From positions 1 through 33,094 of the forward strand of contig JAISSN010000108.1 of assembly GCA_031273105.1 (NCBI GenBank): a stretch of 33,094 bases of DNA. The letters run 5' to 3'. This DNA is from Holophagales bacterium. GTDB taxonomy: Bacteria > Acidobacteriota > Holophagae > Holophagales > Holophagaceae. Both the position numbers and the translations under genes were made by a program. The first letter of the stretch is position 1; each line of letters starts with the position of its first letter. Shown here piece after piece: positions 16,402 through 24,853 of this stretch. The notes below the pieces were generated by a model. That model ran no database searches and was not told where the DNA came from. It saw only the letters and a list, made by a program, of their open reading frames with translations.

Positions 16402-17826
16402 ATGAAAAACCATGCCCTGAAATTAATCGCCCTGCTTTTGTCCTTCTGCCTGACGCCGCTGACAGGCCAGGAGTACAGAAAGGGAGCGATACTTGACGGC
16501 GACAGGTATGGACAGACCGACGCCGAGCCCGAGCGACTCATCCTGGATTTGACCAACCTGCCCCGTTCGATATCCCTCAAGCAGTACAGCCCTGTTCCGG
16601 GAAACCAGGGGGATTACGACACCTGCGTCGGCTGGGCGACGGCGTATGCCGCCCTGACTATTTCTGAATCACTGGCTCTGAATAGGACAAACCGTGAACA
16701 GACGCAAAATAATGCCTTTTCGCCCATTTATGTGTACAAAAATATTTCAAAAGATCCAACGGGCCTCAGCAGCTCAAGAATACCCGACGCTCTGGATTTA
16801 ATGAAAAACAGCGGAATCGTCAAGCGGCTGCCCCTGGAAAACAAGATGACCTTTGAGGAAATTGATTTATCCATTTACGGCGCCGCCAGGCGATTTCCAA
16901 TATCGGGCTTTGTGCAGCTTTATTCAAACCCCCGAAACGAGCCTGGAGCAATCAGCGAAAGAGTTCCGCCGGTAAAAATGGGCCTGGTTGAAGGAAAACC
17001 CATTATCATAGGCATGAATACGCCCGATTCTTTTTTTAGCGCCAAACACGTATGGCGGCCAGAGGAAAGTCCGGCTAATTACTACGGCGGTCATGCCATG
17101 TGCGTGGTGGGCTATGATGACGACATGCACGGCGGCGCCTTTGAGGTTCAGAACAGTTGGGGAACGGCCTGGGGGAATGGCGGCTACGCGTGGATAACCT
17201 ATAGCGATTTTGCCGCCTTTGTCTATAGCGCCTATGAAATCACTGAAAATCTGGATGTCTGCGAAGGCTTAACCGCTGCTCCCCAACCTTCTGCTAATTT
17301 AGCTAAAGCAAAAGAACATTATGAAAAAGGCGATATTTTCAGGAAGAGAGGGGATTGGGACTTAGCCATTTTGGAATACAGCGAAGCCATAAGGCTCAAC
17401 CCCCATTACGTTGCAGCCTATCACTACCGGGGCTATATCCACGATGATCAAGGCGACTTTGACAGCGCCATAGCCGATTACAACATAGCCATAAGGCTCA
17501 AACCCGATAACGCCGTAATCTATCACAACCGTGGCTATGCCTACTGCAATAGCGGCGAATTTGACCGCGCCATAGCCGACTACAACGCAGCTATAAAGCT
17601 CAAGCCCGATTACGCTCTGGCCTTTCACAACCGAGGCAACGCCTACTATTATAAAAGCGACTTTGACAGCGCCATAGCCGACTACAACATGGCCATTAAG
17701 CTCAAACCTGATGACGCCGTAATCTATTACAACCGAAGCAACGCCCACAGGCAAAAAGGAAACCGCGCCCAAGCCGACGCTGACTATGCAAAGGCCAGGG
17801 AGTTGGGATGGGACTCTGTTGTATAG
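16402..17826 (+). CDS. Secreted papain-like (C1) cysteine peptidase with TPR repeats
   Basis: A 474-residue protein with a signal peptide (KLIALLLSFCLTPLTGQE). The peptidase domain spans about 50-290, with active-site Q69, C75 (TCVGWA), H231 (GGHAMCVVGYDD) and N251 (QNSWGTAWGNGGYAWI), the full papain set. A C-terminal block (303-472) holds five 34-residue TPR units such as GDFDSAIADYNIAIRLKPDN, likely a protein-binding platform in the periplasm. Several TPR units are almost identical in DNA, pointing to recent tandem duplication. No propeptide domain is obvious. ATG at 16402 starts the signal peptide; no clear ribosome site is seen. The frame is open upstream from 16318. Confidence 0.87.
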   Translation: MKNHALKLIALLLSFCLTPLTGQEYRKGAILDGDRYGQTDAEPERLILDLTNLPRSISLKQYSPVPGNQGDYDTCVGWATAYAALTISESLALNRTNREQTQNNAFSPIYVYKNISKDPTGLSSSRIPDALDLMKNSGIVKRLPLENKMTFEEIDLSIYGAARRFPISGFVQLYSNPRNEPGAISERVPPVKMGLVEGKPIIIGMNTPDSFFSAKHVWRPEESPANYYGGHAMCVVGYDDDMHGGAFEVQNSWGTAWGNGGYAWITYSDFAAFVYSAYEITENLDVCEGLTAAPQPSANLAKAKEHYEKGDIFRKRGDWDLAILEYSEAIRLNPHYVAAYHYRGYIHDDQGDFDSAIADYNIAIRLKPDNAVIYHNRGYAYCNSGEFDRAIADYNAAIKLKPDYALAFHNRGNAYYYKSDFDSAIADYNMAIKLKPDDAVIYYNRSNAHRQKGNRAQADADYAKARELGWDSVV

Positions 17827-17881
17827 CAGTCTGGCGCATCGGCGCCGCGCATCGTTGTTTTATAATCACTATGCAAAATGA

Positions 17882-17907
17882 CGTCTGAAGCTATCCAGCT
17901 TCAGACG
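17882..17907. terminator. Bidirectional hairpin terminator between convergent genes
   Basis: A perfect 11-base stem (CGTCTGAAGCT, loop ATCC, AGCTTCAGACG) lies between the peptidase stop at 17826 and the decaheme cytochrome stop at 17938. U-tracts on either side are weak (CATTTTG on the minus side). Its position makes it a likely shared terminator. Confidence 0.7.
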
Positions 17908-17937
17908 CCATGCTTTGTTACTTCATTACTCTATTGG

Positions 17938-20676
17938 TTAAAACTTACTGTGTACTTTCTTGATATCGGCTATCTTGCCGCTTCCGTGGCAGAACAGGCA
18001 TCCTTCTGATTTCGGGAAGGGGGTGCGCGGCAGGGGGCTATCAGGGGTTACGTCTTTGTCTCTGCTGAGATCGCCGCGTCGGGCGTAGAAGTAGCCGCCA
18101 TTGGCCCTCATGTGCGCTATAGCCGCCTCACTATCATGGCATCCGGCGCAGGCGTGGGTTATGGGGGAATTGACCAGGTTATCCAAACCGCCATTGACTG
18201 CGGCGCCAGTTCCTGTAGCGGGGCCTGTGCCATAATTCCTGGTTGTATCAATACCATAGGTCTTCGGCCAGTTGGCATTAGGGGCGCCGGTTGCGGCTGT
18301 TGTCCACAGCAGGTTTGGCAGGGCGGCTTGGGATTGGGCATTGCTGAAATCATAAGTACCGGGCAGGTGGCACTGTTCGCAGTTATTCAAAACGCCAGGG
18401 TAACCGGCGGAGCCCATGGGTCTTCCGGCCAACGCGCCAGACGTCGGGTATCTCCTGTATTCATCCGTGCGCTTGCCGGGGGCGTGTATGGCATGGGCCA
18501 GATTGACCATATTACTTGACCAGCCATTGCCGTTTCGCTGTTGATGGCACGCGGCGCAAAGTGAAGGATCATTAGCCTGGCTGCTGCCATGGGCGCCGTA
18601 AGCTCTTAAGGGCAAGCTGGAGCCATACAAATCGTGGCAGTCGTTGCACTTATTAACGTCTGCTATGGAACGCCTGGCGGCATTACCTGTTATACCTCCA
18701 ACAAGAACGCGCTTGGAGGGGGTTACACGCTTGGCTATATGCCCGCCGGCAGTAGTATTGAAAGTTGCGGGCAAGTCGCCAGCTTGCACATAACCGCCTG
18801 TCATATAGCATGTAACCATTACAGCGCCAGCTTGAATAGCAGCTCCTGTAGCCGCGTCGTTTGTCGTAGCAGTCCAGAAACCATCGGCGTCGGGATTGGC
18901 TGAAAGCGTTCCCTGGTTACCGTTAAGAATATTGGCCAGTGAAACGCTGCCATAGTAATTGAAATCGGCTGGCGTGGGATTGCCGTCCTGGGGCCGCCCA
19001 TACATGATATAGAAGCTCGGGCCGCCAGTAAAACCGCTAGCCGCTGCCGGAAATGAACCGCTGTTTGTAATGGCTGCGCCGTTTTGCTTAATTCTGAACA
19101 CAATAGTAAGGTTTCCGTCAGCGTTTCGCGTAACGCTGCGGAGATCGTATTCAAAGTTATGCAATGCTATTTCAGGGCTAGTGGGGGACGTGGGGGGGTT
19201 GGCGTTATTATTTCTGGTTTTATCCCTGACGAGGTGACGGCCTATCTTGGCGGTTTGGGTTTCCGCAGAGACGGGGGCGCCTTTGATGGGAGACCAGTTT
19301 GCATAGGTTGACGCTCCATCCTCGTTGTGGCATTGCTGACAAGAACCAGTCTGATAAACGTGGCCCTGGCCTCTGTTAGTCCTATAGCCCAGTGAGCCAT
19401 CCTCGTGGCAAGCGCCGCAGGCTAACGCGCTGGGCTTTTTATACCAGTTGTCGCCCTGGGCGGCTGTTTCGCCTGAGGGATGTACTGTCCGGTGGCACTG
19501 GGTGCAGTTCTTGATATCCATTGGATAGCCAATTTCGTTGAACAAGACGCCAGCGTAATTGTAACCTTTGTTCACCAGCTTTTCGCCCATGTGGAGCGTG
19601 TGACCCAGGATGACCATGTTTCCCGCCGCTCTGTTGCGGTTTAACTTGTTAGTGGCGCCTGTGTAAGCTCCGTTGGTTAGTGTGGATTCGGCGTAGCCGT
19701 ATTTGCGTTGGTCTGTGTGGCACATGGTGCAATACCTGACGTCCCAGCGCGCTCCTTCATGAAAACTGTGTCCCAGCCTGCCGTGGCAATCGTTGCAGGC
19801 CGCTGTGGTGACTAATTCTCTCCCCCGGGGGTCATTGGGGGCTATTTTTTCGCCGGTTGCCGGTATGAAATCATAAACAAGATTTGCCGGCCCGAGAATG
19901 TTTATTGCCGGATAGACGGAAGGCTGTCCGTTTTCGGTATTGGGGGTTCGTCCGGTCCCCGTTCCGCGATACGCGCCTGCAACCTGGACTGTCATCCTGT
20001 GGATTACATTTGGATCGTATGTAACGTCATCCAGGTCTTCTTTTATTTGTGTCGTGCCGTTATATGTGAACGCGTCCAACTGGGCGTTGACCTGGGAAAT
20101 ATCCCTGCGGAATGTGTATTCGTAGCTGCCATCGCCATTGTCAACCAGCGCGCCTATATTATCGTAACTGGGGCGGCCCGGAGTCCATGTCGCCGTGTCG
20201 GTATTGTTAGAAGGAGTGGTCACTATATAATTGACCCAACGGCTTGGAGCCATCAGGACTCCGTTGGGCGAGTCTTCAGGGATCAGCTTGGCTATGCTAA
20301 AGGAAACGTTTGGATAGCTGGCGTAAGCCGTAGGGGAAGACTGGCTTGTCCAGGTCATGCCTGAAACTGGCGTGCCGTTTTCATCAAGCAACTTAAACCT
20401 GACTACCGGGACAGCCCCTGGCGTTTTCATGGTAACGCCTGTTACTTCTCCCTTCAGGCGCAACTCGCCCCATTGCTCTTTAGTCAGCGCCTTAGCGTTG
20501 ATGACAGTCCCAGGCGCTGGCGTCCCTGGTTCGCCTTGCGGGCCTTGTGTTCCATCTGAACCGTCTTTCCCATCAACGCCGTCTCGCCCGTCAGCGCCCC
20601 GACAACCGGCCAATACCATGGCCATCGCTAAGGCAACAGCAAAGCTGCCTATGGTTTTGAGCAACTTTAGTGTCAT
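17938..20676 (-). CDS. OmcA/MtrC-type decaheme c-type cytochrome lipoprotein
   Basis: A 912-residue protein. The lipoprotein signal MTLKLLKTIGSFAVALAMAMVLAGC has its lipid Cys at 25. A collagen-like Gly-X-Y run (GADGRDGVDGKDGSDGTQGP and on, about 27-56) follows, as seen near the start of Shewanella MtrC/OmcA. There are ten CxxCH heme sites in two groups of five: first cysteines at about 294, 316, 391, 420, 446 and 677, 707, 766, 843, 893. Beta-rich domains precede each group, giving the two-pentaheme layout of surface metal reductases. It is probably exposed on the outer face and passes electrons to minerals or partners. ATG at 20676 is chosen for its AGGGGGA ribosome site and signal peptide; the open frame starts at 20736. 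It is the last gene of the conduit operon. Confidence 0.93.
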   Translation of the reverse strand: MTLKLLKTIGSFAVALAMAMVLAGCRGADGRDGVDGKDGSDGTQGPQGEPGTPAPGTVINAKALTKEQWGELRLKGEVTGVTMKTPGAVPVVRFKLLDENGTPVSGMTWTSQSSPTAYASYPNVSFSIAKLIPEDSPNGVLMAPSRWVNYIVTTPSNNTDTATWTPGRPSYDNIGALVDNGDGSYEYTFRRDISQVNAQLDAFTYNGTTQIKEDLDDVTYDPNVIHRMTVQVAGAYRGTGTGRTPNTENGQPSVYPAINILGPANLVYDFIPATGEKIAPNDPRGRELVTTAACNDCHGRLGHSFHEGARWDVRYCTMCHTDQRKYGYAESTLTNGAYTGATNKLNRNRAAGNMVILGHTLHMGEKLVNKGYNYAGVLFNEIGYPMDIKNCTQCHRTVHPSGETAAQGDNWYKKPSALACGACHEDGSLGYRTNRGQGHVYQTGSCQQCHNEDGASTYANWSPIKGAPVSAETQTAKIGRHLVRDKTRNNNANPPTSPTSPEIALHNFEYDLRSVTRNADGNLTIVFRIKQNGAAITNSGSFPAAASGFTGGPSFYIMYGRPQDGNPTPADFNYYGSVSLANILNGNQGTLSANPDADGFWTATTNDAATGAAIQAGAVMVTCYMTGGYVQAGDLPATFNTTAGGHIAKRVTPSKRVLVGGITGNAARRSIADVNKCNDCHDLYGSSLPLRAYGAHGSSQANDPSLCAACHQQRNGNGWSSNMVNLAHAIHAPGKRTDEYRRYPTSGALAGRPMGSAGYPGVLNNCEQCHLPGTYDFSNAQSQAALPNLLWTTAATGAPNANWPKTYGIDTTRNYGTGPATGTGAAVNGGLDNLVNSPITHACAGCHDSEAAIAHMRANGGYFYARRGDLSRDKDVTPDSPLPRTPFPKSEGCLFCHGSGKIADIKKVHSKF

Positions 20677-20752
20677 GTCAGTTCCCCCTGGAAAAAAAGT
20701 CGTGAACAAGTGTTTTGGTGGTTGTGCATACGGCAATTCCGTAAGTTTTCAG

Positions 20753-21403
20753 TTACATGTGACATAGCGCGCCATTATAACAAGTGGGGCGGGTATTCGG
20801 CTCAGGCGGCGGCAATGCTGGTTTACGGGAGGAGTTTTCGCCTCTTGTGTGGCACTTTGCGCAGGCTGGCATGTTGACTTCGGCCGTCATGCGGTGTGAA
20901 ACATCGCGGCCTGTCCATGGCCTGTTTGGGTGAGGCGCTCTGGTATGGCAGGACATACACGAAACAGCTATGCCAACTCCTCTGTAATCTTCGCCGTGGC
21001 ATCTTTGGCATGAAGCAAAACCCGCAATGACGGCAGGGTTATCGCCTGGAGCGCTTTGCGCACTGTTTCTGCCGTGTCTGAAACTGTCGTCGTAGCCGGG
21101 AGTATGGCTCACGCCGTTGACGTGACAGGAAAAGCAACTCTTGCCCGAAACGCCGCCGGCCAATTCACTGCTTATAGCGGAGCCGTGGCAGGTTTCACAC
21201 TGGTTTGGCTTTGTCAAAAAGTCAGACCAGTGGTCATTTATATACCCCTGGGGATGTTCGCCCAATTGACCGTCAAATTTGGGGGCGTCGTCAACCCCAC
21301 TGGAACAGCCGGTAACAAGGAGCGCGGCTGAGAAAAGCAAAGCAGCAAATGCCGTTATGGCCGCCGACATCGCCAAGCCGCCCATCGTCCCTATTTTGTT
21401 CAT
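20753..21403 (-). CDS. Pentaheme (possibly hexaheme) c-type cytochrome lipoprotein
   Basis: A 216-residue protein with a lipoprotein signal ending in LLVTGC (Cys33). It has five CxxCH motifs: CETCH, CFSCH, CQRCH, CMSCH and CAKCH. The extreme C-terminus has CYNGALCHM, a CX5CH spacing that might bind a sixth heme. Many free histidines (GEHPQ, SHTPG, FRHG, SHRM) could be distal ligands. ATG at 21403 has GGAGAGG seven bases upstream; the open frame begins at 21433. It lies between the smaller pentaheme gene and the decaheme gene, on the same strand and closely spaced, so it is likely part of the electron conduit at the outer membrane. The specific family is not recognised. Confidence 0.85.
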   Translation of the reverse strand: MNKIGTMGGLAMSAAITAFAALLFSAALLVTGCSSGVDDAPKFDGQLGEHPQGYINDHWSDFLTKPNQCETCHGSAISSELAGGVSGKSCFSCHVNGVSHTPGYDDSFRHGRNSAQSAPGDNPAVIAGFASCQRCHGEDYRGVGIAVSCMSCHTRAPHPNRPWTGRDVSHRMTAEVNMPACAKCHTRGENSSRKPALPPPEPNTRPTCYNGALCHM

Positions 21404-21445
21404 TGTAAATCCTCTCCAGCCACTCATAAGCAATCCTACCTGTTT

Positions 21446-21919
21446 CTATCTATGACAAGCGCGGCAGCGGTCGTTATTGGCGCGGCCATGGCATTTGTAA
21501 CACGCCGTGGGATCTATTTTACCTTCTATGCGGTGCATGGTAATGTAATCGCCCCCGTGGGGAGATATTACATCGGGCCTGTTACCCTGTTTTAACGCAG
21601 GTTTCAACACTGTTTTGTCTGTGTGGCAGTCGGCGCAAAAGCTAACAGGGTGGCAACTGGCGCATACGTTGTTATATTGAACAGCCTTGGGGCCGTGCGC
21701 ATTTATGAAATCCGTTGTGTGGTTGAACTCGGCGTACGAGCGCACATGGTTTGTCATAGGCTCGTCGGCGTGGCAACCGGTGCAATCGGGGCGGCCAGCG
21801 CCAAGCTCCATGGGGTGGATGGCCGTAAAACTTGTCTCTGTTGAAACGAGCATACAGGCCGTGGCAAATATCAGAGCTAAAACGCCTGCAAGCGCCAGAG
21901 CAATTTTTTGGCGCGCCAT
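21446..21919 (-). CDS. Small pentaheme c-type cytochrome, exported
   Basis: A 157-residue protein. The hydrophobic start RQKIALALAGVLALIFATAC is either a lipoprotein signal (Cys22 in a weak lipobox) or a membrane anchor. Five CxxCH sites follow: CTGCH, CASCH, CADCH, CYKCH and CRACH, with regularly placed histidines (TNHVR, FNHTTDF, NAHGP, SPHGG, TMHR) as likely second ligands. It resembles small multiheme electron carriers of the cytochrome c7/NrfH-like style, without a firm family match. ATG at 21919 has a perfect AGGAGG six bases upstream and overlaps the barrel gene's TGA by one base, so translation is coupled. It would serve as the periplasmic or within-barrel wire. Confidence 0.87.
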   Translation of the reverse strand: MARQKIALALAGVLALIFATACMLVSTETSFTAIHPMELGAGRPDCTGCHADEPMTNHVRSYAEFNHTTDFINAHGPKAVQYNNVCASCHPVSFCADCHTDKTVLKPALKQGNRPDVISPHGGDYITMHRIEGKIDPTACYKCHGRANNDRCRACHR

Positions 21920-23376
21920 CACTTGCCTCCTTTAGGTGCAAAACCGAATTTATACTCAACCCGCAGTAAGCCCCTTGCCTCGTTCTTTGCCACAGATGTG
22001 GAGCCAAAGGCGAGGTCTGCTGAAATGCGCAGGTTTTCCGCTGGTTTAATGCCAACAGACGCTATGAATTCATACAGCTTTGACTGACCGTTTAAGTGCT
22101 CTTTGCTGTATTCGCTGTTGTCAAAATCATACTCAATACAGTCCAGACTGGCCGTGTACTTGTCGGAGCTATACATGAGCCAGGCGCGCGATTCGTGGTG
22201 GGAAAGGCTGTAGGAGGGCTTTAGGGGATCAACAAACACGACGTCAGATGTTTTTATGCGGTGATAGCTAAGGCCGGAAGCGAACTTTTTGGGGCTATGA
22301 GACATGCGCATATCAAAGCCAAAGCGGGTAGAATCGCCAAATGTCTCCCTGTGAATATTCTTATAGTCGGCTGTTATTTCTATGGGGCCGTCCTGATCGT
22401 CGGAGTCCAGATACGTGACGCTGGCGCCGTAGGAGCGGTGCTTGTCCTTTTCAAAGGTACTGAACAGGGACGGCATGTTTGAACCGGCGAAATATGCCTG
22501 GAAATTGCGCTCTACGTAGTTGGCCTTAGCGGAAAAGTAATTATTGAATTTGTATGACAGAGAATAGTCGTTTTCGGCTATCTTGCTGGCGTCGTCCAAA
22601 TCTGTGGGGCCAAACGTCCGGTCGGCTATGTCAAACACCGTGCGGCCCGTGAACATGAGCCTTGATATGGGGACAAAGATAATATCGCCGCCAATCAGCT
22701 TGCGCCTGTAGTCGTGAACATTACTATAAAAGAAATCACCGTCGTTGCGCGGCTGAGGCAGTGGAACCGGGTTGTCTGTCGGAATTGGGTTGTCATATTT
22801 ATCATAGCGTGATGTGGCCGTGCCGTCCTGCAGGAAAGAAACGCCTATCTCGCCCATTTTGGCAATGCGATATCCGAGGCGGGCGCCAAAGATTATATCC
22901 CGTTGCCATCGGTAATCGCGCTGTTGGTCGTGGTTTTGAACGTCGTAATAAACAGGGCGGCCGCCAAAGGCGGAAAAATTGAAGCCGCCTTTAAGGTCAA
23001 CGCGGCCGCTGACGCCGTCAATTTGTTCGTAACCAAGGCCGTGGTTGATGGCAAAGCGCCCTGCCTGAAGCTCACCGTTGGCCCTGTCAAAACGATAGCG
23101 CGCATAGCCGTAAGTGAGGCTGCCTGTGGTTTTGCCATTCAGCCTGGTTTGATCGGCCAAATCGAAATTACCCCACCCAAACAGGTGGAGCGAGAAGTTT
23201 TCCGTACCTAATTTAGTGGCGTCAATGCCCAGAAACTGCGTCAACGGCGCATATGTTCTTTCCAGGCCCGGAATGTCTTGCTTGTAGTACTGGGCGAAGG
23301 TCGCCGTGTACACATTGACCTCCTGCGCCCAGGACGCCGAGGAGACCAGTAGGACAAGCAGGGTCGTCTTTCGCAT
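21919..23376 (-). CDS. Outer-membrane beta-barrel of a porin-cytochrome conduit
   Basis: A 485-residue protein with signal peptide MRKTTLLVLLVSSASWAQ. The rest shows alternating aromatic/hydrophobic strands with polar turns throughout (YGYARYRFDRANGELQAGRF, RLMFTGRTVFDI, SAKANYVERNFQAYF) and a final strand LLRVEYKFGF, all typical of a barrel with roughly 18-22 strands. It heads an operon with three multiheme cytochromes, so it most likely plays the part of MtrB or Geobacter OmbB, holding cytochromes across the outer membrane. Direct similarity to MtrB is not evident by eye, and the N-terminal CxxC of some MtrB proteins is absent. ATG at 23376 is chosen for GAGGTGG five bases upstream and its signal peptide; the open frame reaches 23406. 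Confidence 0.8.
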   Translation of the reverse strand: MRKTTLLVLLVSSASWAQEVNVYTATFAQYYKQDIPGLERTYAPLTQFLGIDATKLGTENFSLHLFGWGNFDLADQTRLNGKTTGSLTYGYARYRFDRANGELQAGRFAINHGLGYEQIDGVSGRVDLKGGFNFSAFGGRPVYYDVQNHDQQRDYRWQRDIIFGARLGYRIAKMGEIGVSFLQDGTATSRYDKYDNPIPTDNPVPLPQPRNDGDFFYSNVHDYRRKLIGGDIIFVPISRLMFTGRTVFDIADRTFGPTDLDDASKIAENDYSLSYKFNNYFSAKANYVERNFQAYFAGSNMPSLFSTFEKDKHRSYGASVTYLDSDDQDGPIEITADYKNIHRETFGDSTRFGFDMRMSHSPKKFASGLSYHRIKTSDVVFVDPLKPSYSLSHHESRAWLMYSSDKYTASLDCIEYDFDNSEYSKEHLNGQSKLYEFIASVGIKPAENLRISADLAFGSTSVAKNEARGLLRVEYKFGFAPKGGK

Positions 23377-23404
23377 CAAAACCACCTCAAATCCAGATGT
23401 AAAC

Positions 23405-23433
23405 ATAATACAACAATGTGGTTACAATGTGAA
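23405..23433 (-). promoter_or_regulatory. Sigma70-type promoter for the conduit operon
   Basis: On the minus strand, TTCACA (23433-23428), a 17-base spacer and TATTAT (23410-23405) give a start near 23398, about 22 bases before the ATG at 23376. Long A/T runs upstream (23431-23452) could act as an UP element. Confidence 0.55.
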
Positions 23434-23756
23434 AAAAAAATATTAAAAAAAAGTTACTTTTGTACTCGTGATGGTTGCGCAACGGCGCGTGTCTAATGGA
23501 CGGGCGATTTTCCTGGATTGCCGCAAGCCGCATGACCATAACAGCTTGAGCCGCCTTGTCGGCGCAACTTACCGCAAATCCGCCGTGCGCCCTTAATTCG
23601 AGGACGTGACGCTAGTGTCGCGTCCGTGAATTAAATATGTTATAATATTTCCATGAATGGATGCATGTATGAGCCTTTTCGCTGGAAATACACTGATGAA
23701 CCTTCATTACTTAATGCTTACTTAATTGGAAGACGTTACACTAGCTGCGGAAACGA
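23434..23756. other. Gene-free region with a large palindrome
   Basis: No convincing gene is seen. A 42-base near-perfect palindrome lies at 23593-23634: TTAATTC/GAATTAA as outer arms, GGACG/CGTCC inside and GACGCTAGTGTC at the centre. TATAAT follows at 23641-23646. A short frame from 23653 runs straight into antisense of the ribB-like gene and is not called. The palindrome lies upstream of the conduit operon and downstream of the ribB-like gene, so it could be a terminator or a mobile palindromic element. Confidence 0.5.
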
Positions 23757-24812
23757 CTACAGCGGCGCGCATGAAACAATGTCCAGCCCAAAGCCTTTAA
23801 TCCCGATGTACCTCTTTTCCTGGCGCGTCAGGAGCCTCATTTTCGTGATGCCCAGTTGTCCAAGGATTTGGGCGCCGACGCCTACTTCCCTGTGCGTTGG
23901 GTCTAATACGGGTTCCGAGCCGTCCAAGGCTTGGCGGCGCAGAAAAACCAGCACGCCGCCGTCTTTTTGAATGGCCGTCATAGCCGCGTGAAAAGCTGAG
24001 CCTTCTATAATTCCGAAGCCATCCAAATCATCCGGCAGCGTTTCAACGTGTACCCTCACCAGGGGCGTTTGTTTTGTTATATCGCCCATTTGAAAGGCGA
24101 AGTGATAACTCTTGTCCAAAACATTCTGAAATTTGTGAATTATTATCCGTCCCCATTGCGTCTCTCTGGTATGAGTCTCCACGGCTTGAACTATTGGGTC
24201 TTTTTGCAGCCTGTAGGCCACCAGGTCGGCGACGGTGACCATCAGTAAGTCATGGGTTTTGCAGAATTCGATGAGGTCAAGTACCCTGGCCATGCTGCCG
24301 TCGTCCTTCATGATCTCGCAAATGACGCCGCTGGGATGTAGGCCGGCAAGCCTGGCCAGGTCAATGGCCGCTTCTGTCTGGCCAGTCCTGGCTAATACTC
24401 CCCCGGGGCGCGCCCGTAGCGGAAAAGTATGCCCTGGTTTAACAAAGTCGCCCGGTTTGGCGTGTTCGGAAATCAGGGCCTGCACCGTCCTGGCGCGATC
24501 CCTGGCGCTTATGCCCGTAGTGGTACCTTCCCTCGCTTCCACGGACACGCAAAAGGCTGTTTCAAAGGGGCTGGAATTGTCCTGTACCATTTGTGGAATA
24601 TCCAGGCGATCCAGTAACTTGCCTTCCAGCGCGGTGCAAATCAAGCCGCGACCAAAGGCGGCCATAAACGCTATGGCCTCGGGCGTGGCGTACTGGGCGG
24701 CGATGGTCAGGTCGCCTTCGTTCTCCCTGTCCTCATCGTCAACGACTACGACCATCTTCCCCTGGCCTATAGCCTGGATGGCGTCTTCAATGGTGGCAAA
24801 AGGTTCAGGCAA
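23757..24812 (-). CDS. ribB: DHBP synthase RibB with degenerate GTP cyclohydrolase II domain
   Basis: A 351-residue protein. Residues 1-205 are 3,4-dihydroxy-2-butanone-4-phosphate synthase, with metal/substrate motif DDEDRENEGDL (25-35) and GLHPSGVICEIM. It makes the four-carbon precursor of riboflavin from ribulose 5-phosphate. The C-terminal half aligns with RibA (LVRVHVET, VGVGAQILGQLGITKMRLLT) but lacks the three zinc cysteines and the QEGRGIG segment, so GTP cyclohydrolase activity is unlikely. The same state is known as RibBX in epsilonproteobacteria. A separate RibA should exist elsewhere. The start is TTG with GAGGTG five bases upstream. No FMN riboswitch fits in the short leader. 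Confidence 0.88.
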   Translation of the reverse strand: MPEPFATIEDAIQAIGQGKMVVVVDDEDRENEGDLTIAAQYATPEAIAFMAAFGRGLICTALEGKLLDRLDIPQMVQDNSSPFETAFCVSVEAREGTTTGISARDRARTVQALISEHAKPGDFVKPGHTFPLRARPGGVLARTGQTEAAIDLARLAGLHPSGVICEIMKDDGSMARVLDLIEFCKTHDLLMVTVADLVAYRLQKDPIVQAVETHTRETQWGRIIIHKFQNVLDKSYHFAFQMGDITKQTPLVRVHVETLPDDLDGFGIIEGSAFHAAMTAIQKDGGVLVFLRRQALDGSEPVLDPTHREVGVGAQILGQLGITKMRLLTRQEKRYIGIKGFGLDIVSCAPL

Positions 24813-24853
24813 AATTACACCTCGAAAGCTATGACAGTTTAAAGTTTATTCCG

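Noticed and set aside
17338-17760. Regular ~102-base repeats considered as a CRISPR-like array
   Set aside because: The period and residues are those of TPR units in an intact reading frame; there are no spacers.
23454-23465. TTAC-TTTT-GTA dyad upstream of the conduit operon, similar to the one at 10416
   Set aside because: Arms are shorter and the spacing differs by two bases, so it cannot be the same CRP/FNR-type site; it lies in a low-complexity A/T stretch.
23653-23970. Plus-strand frame after TATAAT, starting MNGCMYEPF
   Set aside because: Two thirds lie antisense to the ribB-like gene, there is no ribosome site, and the first 35 residues match nothing I know.
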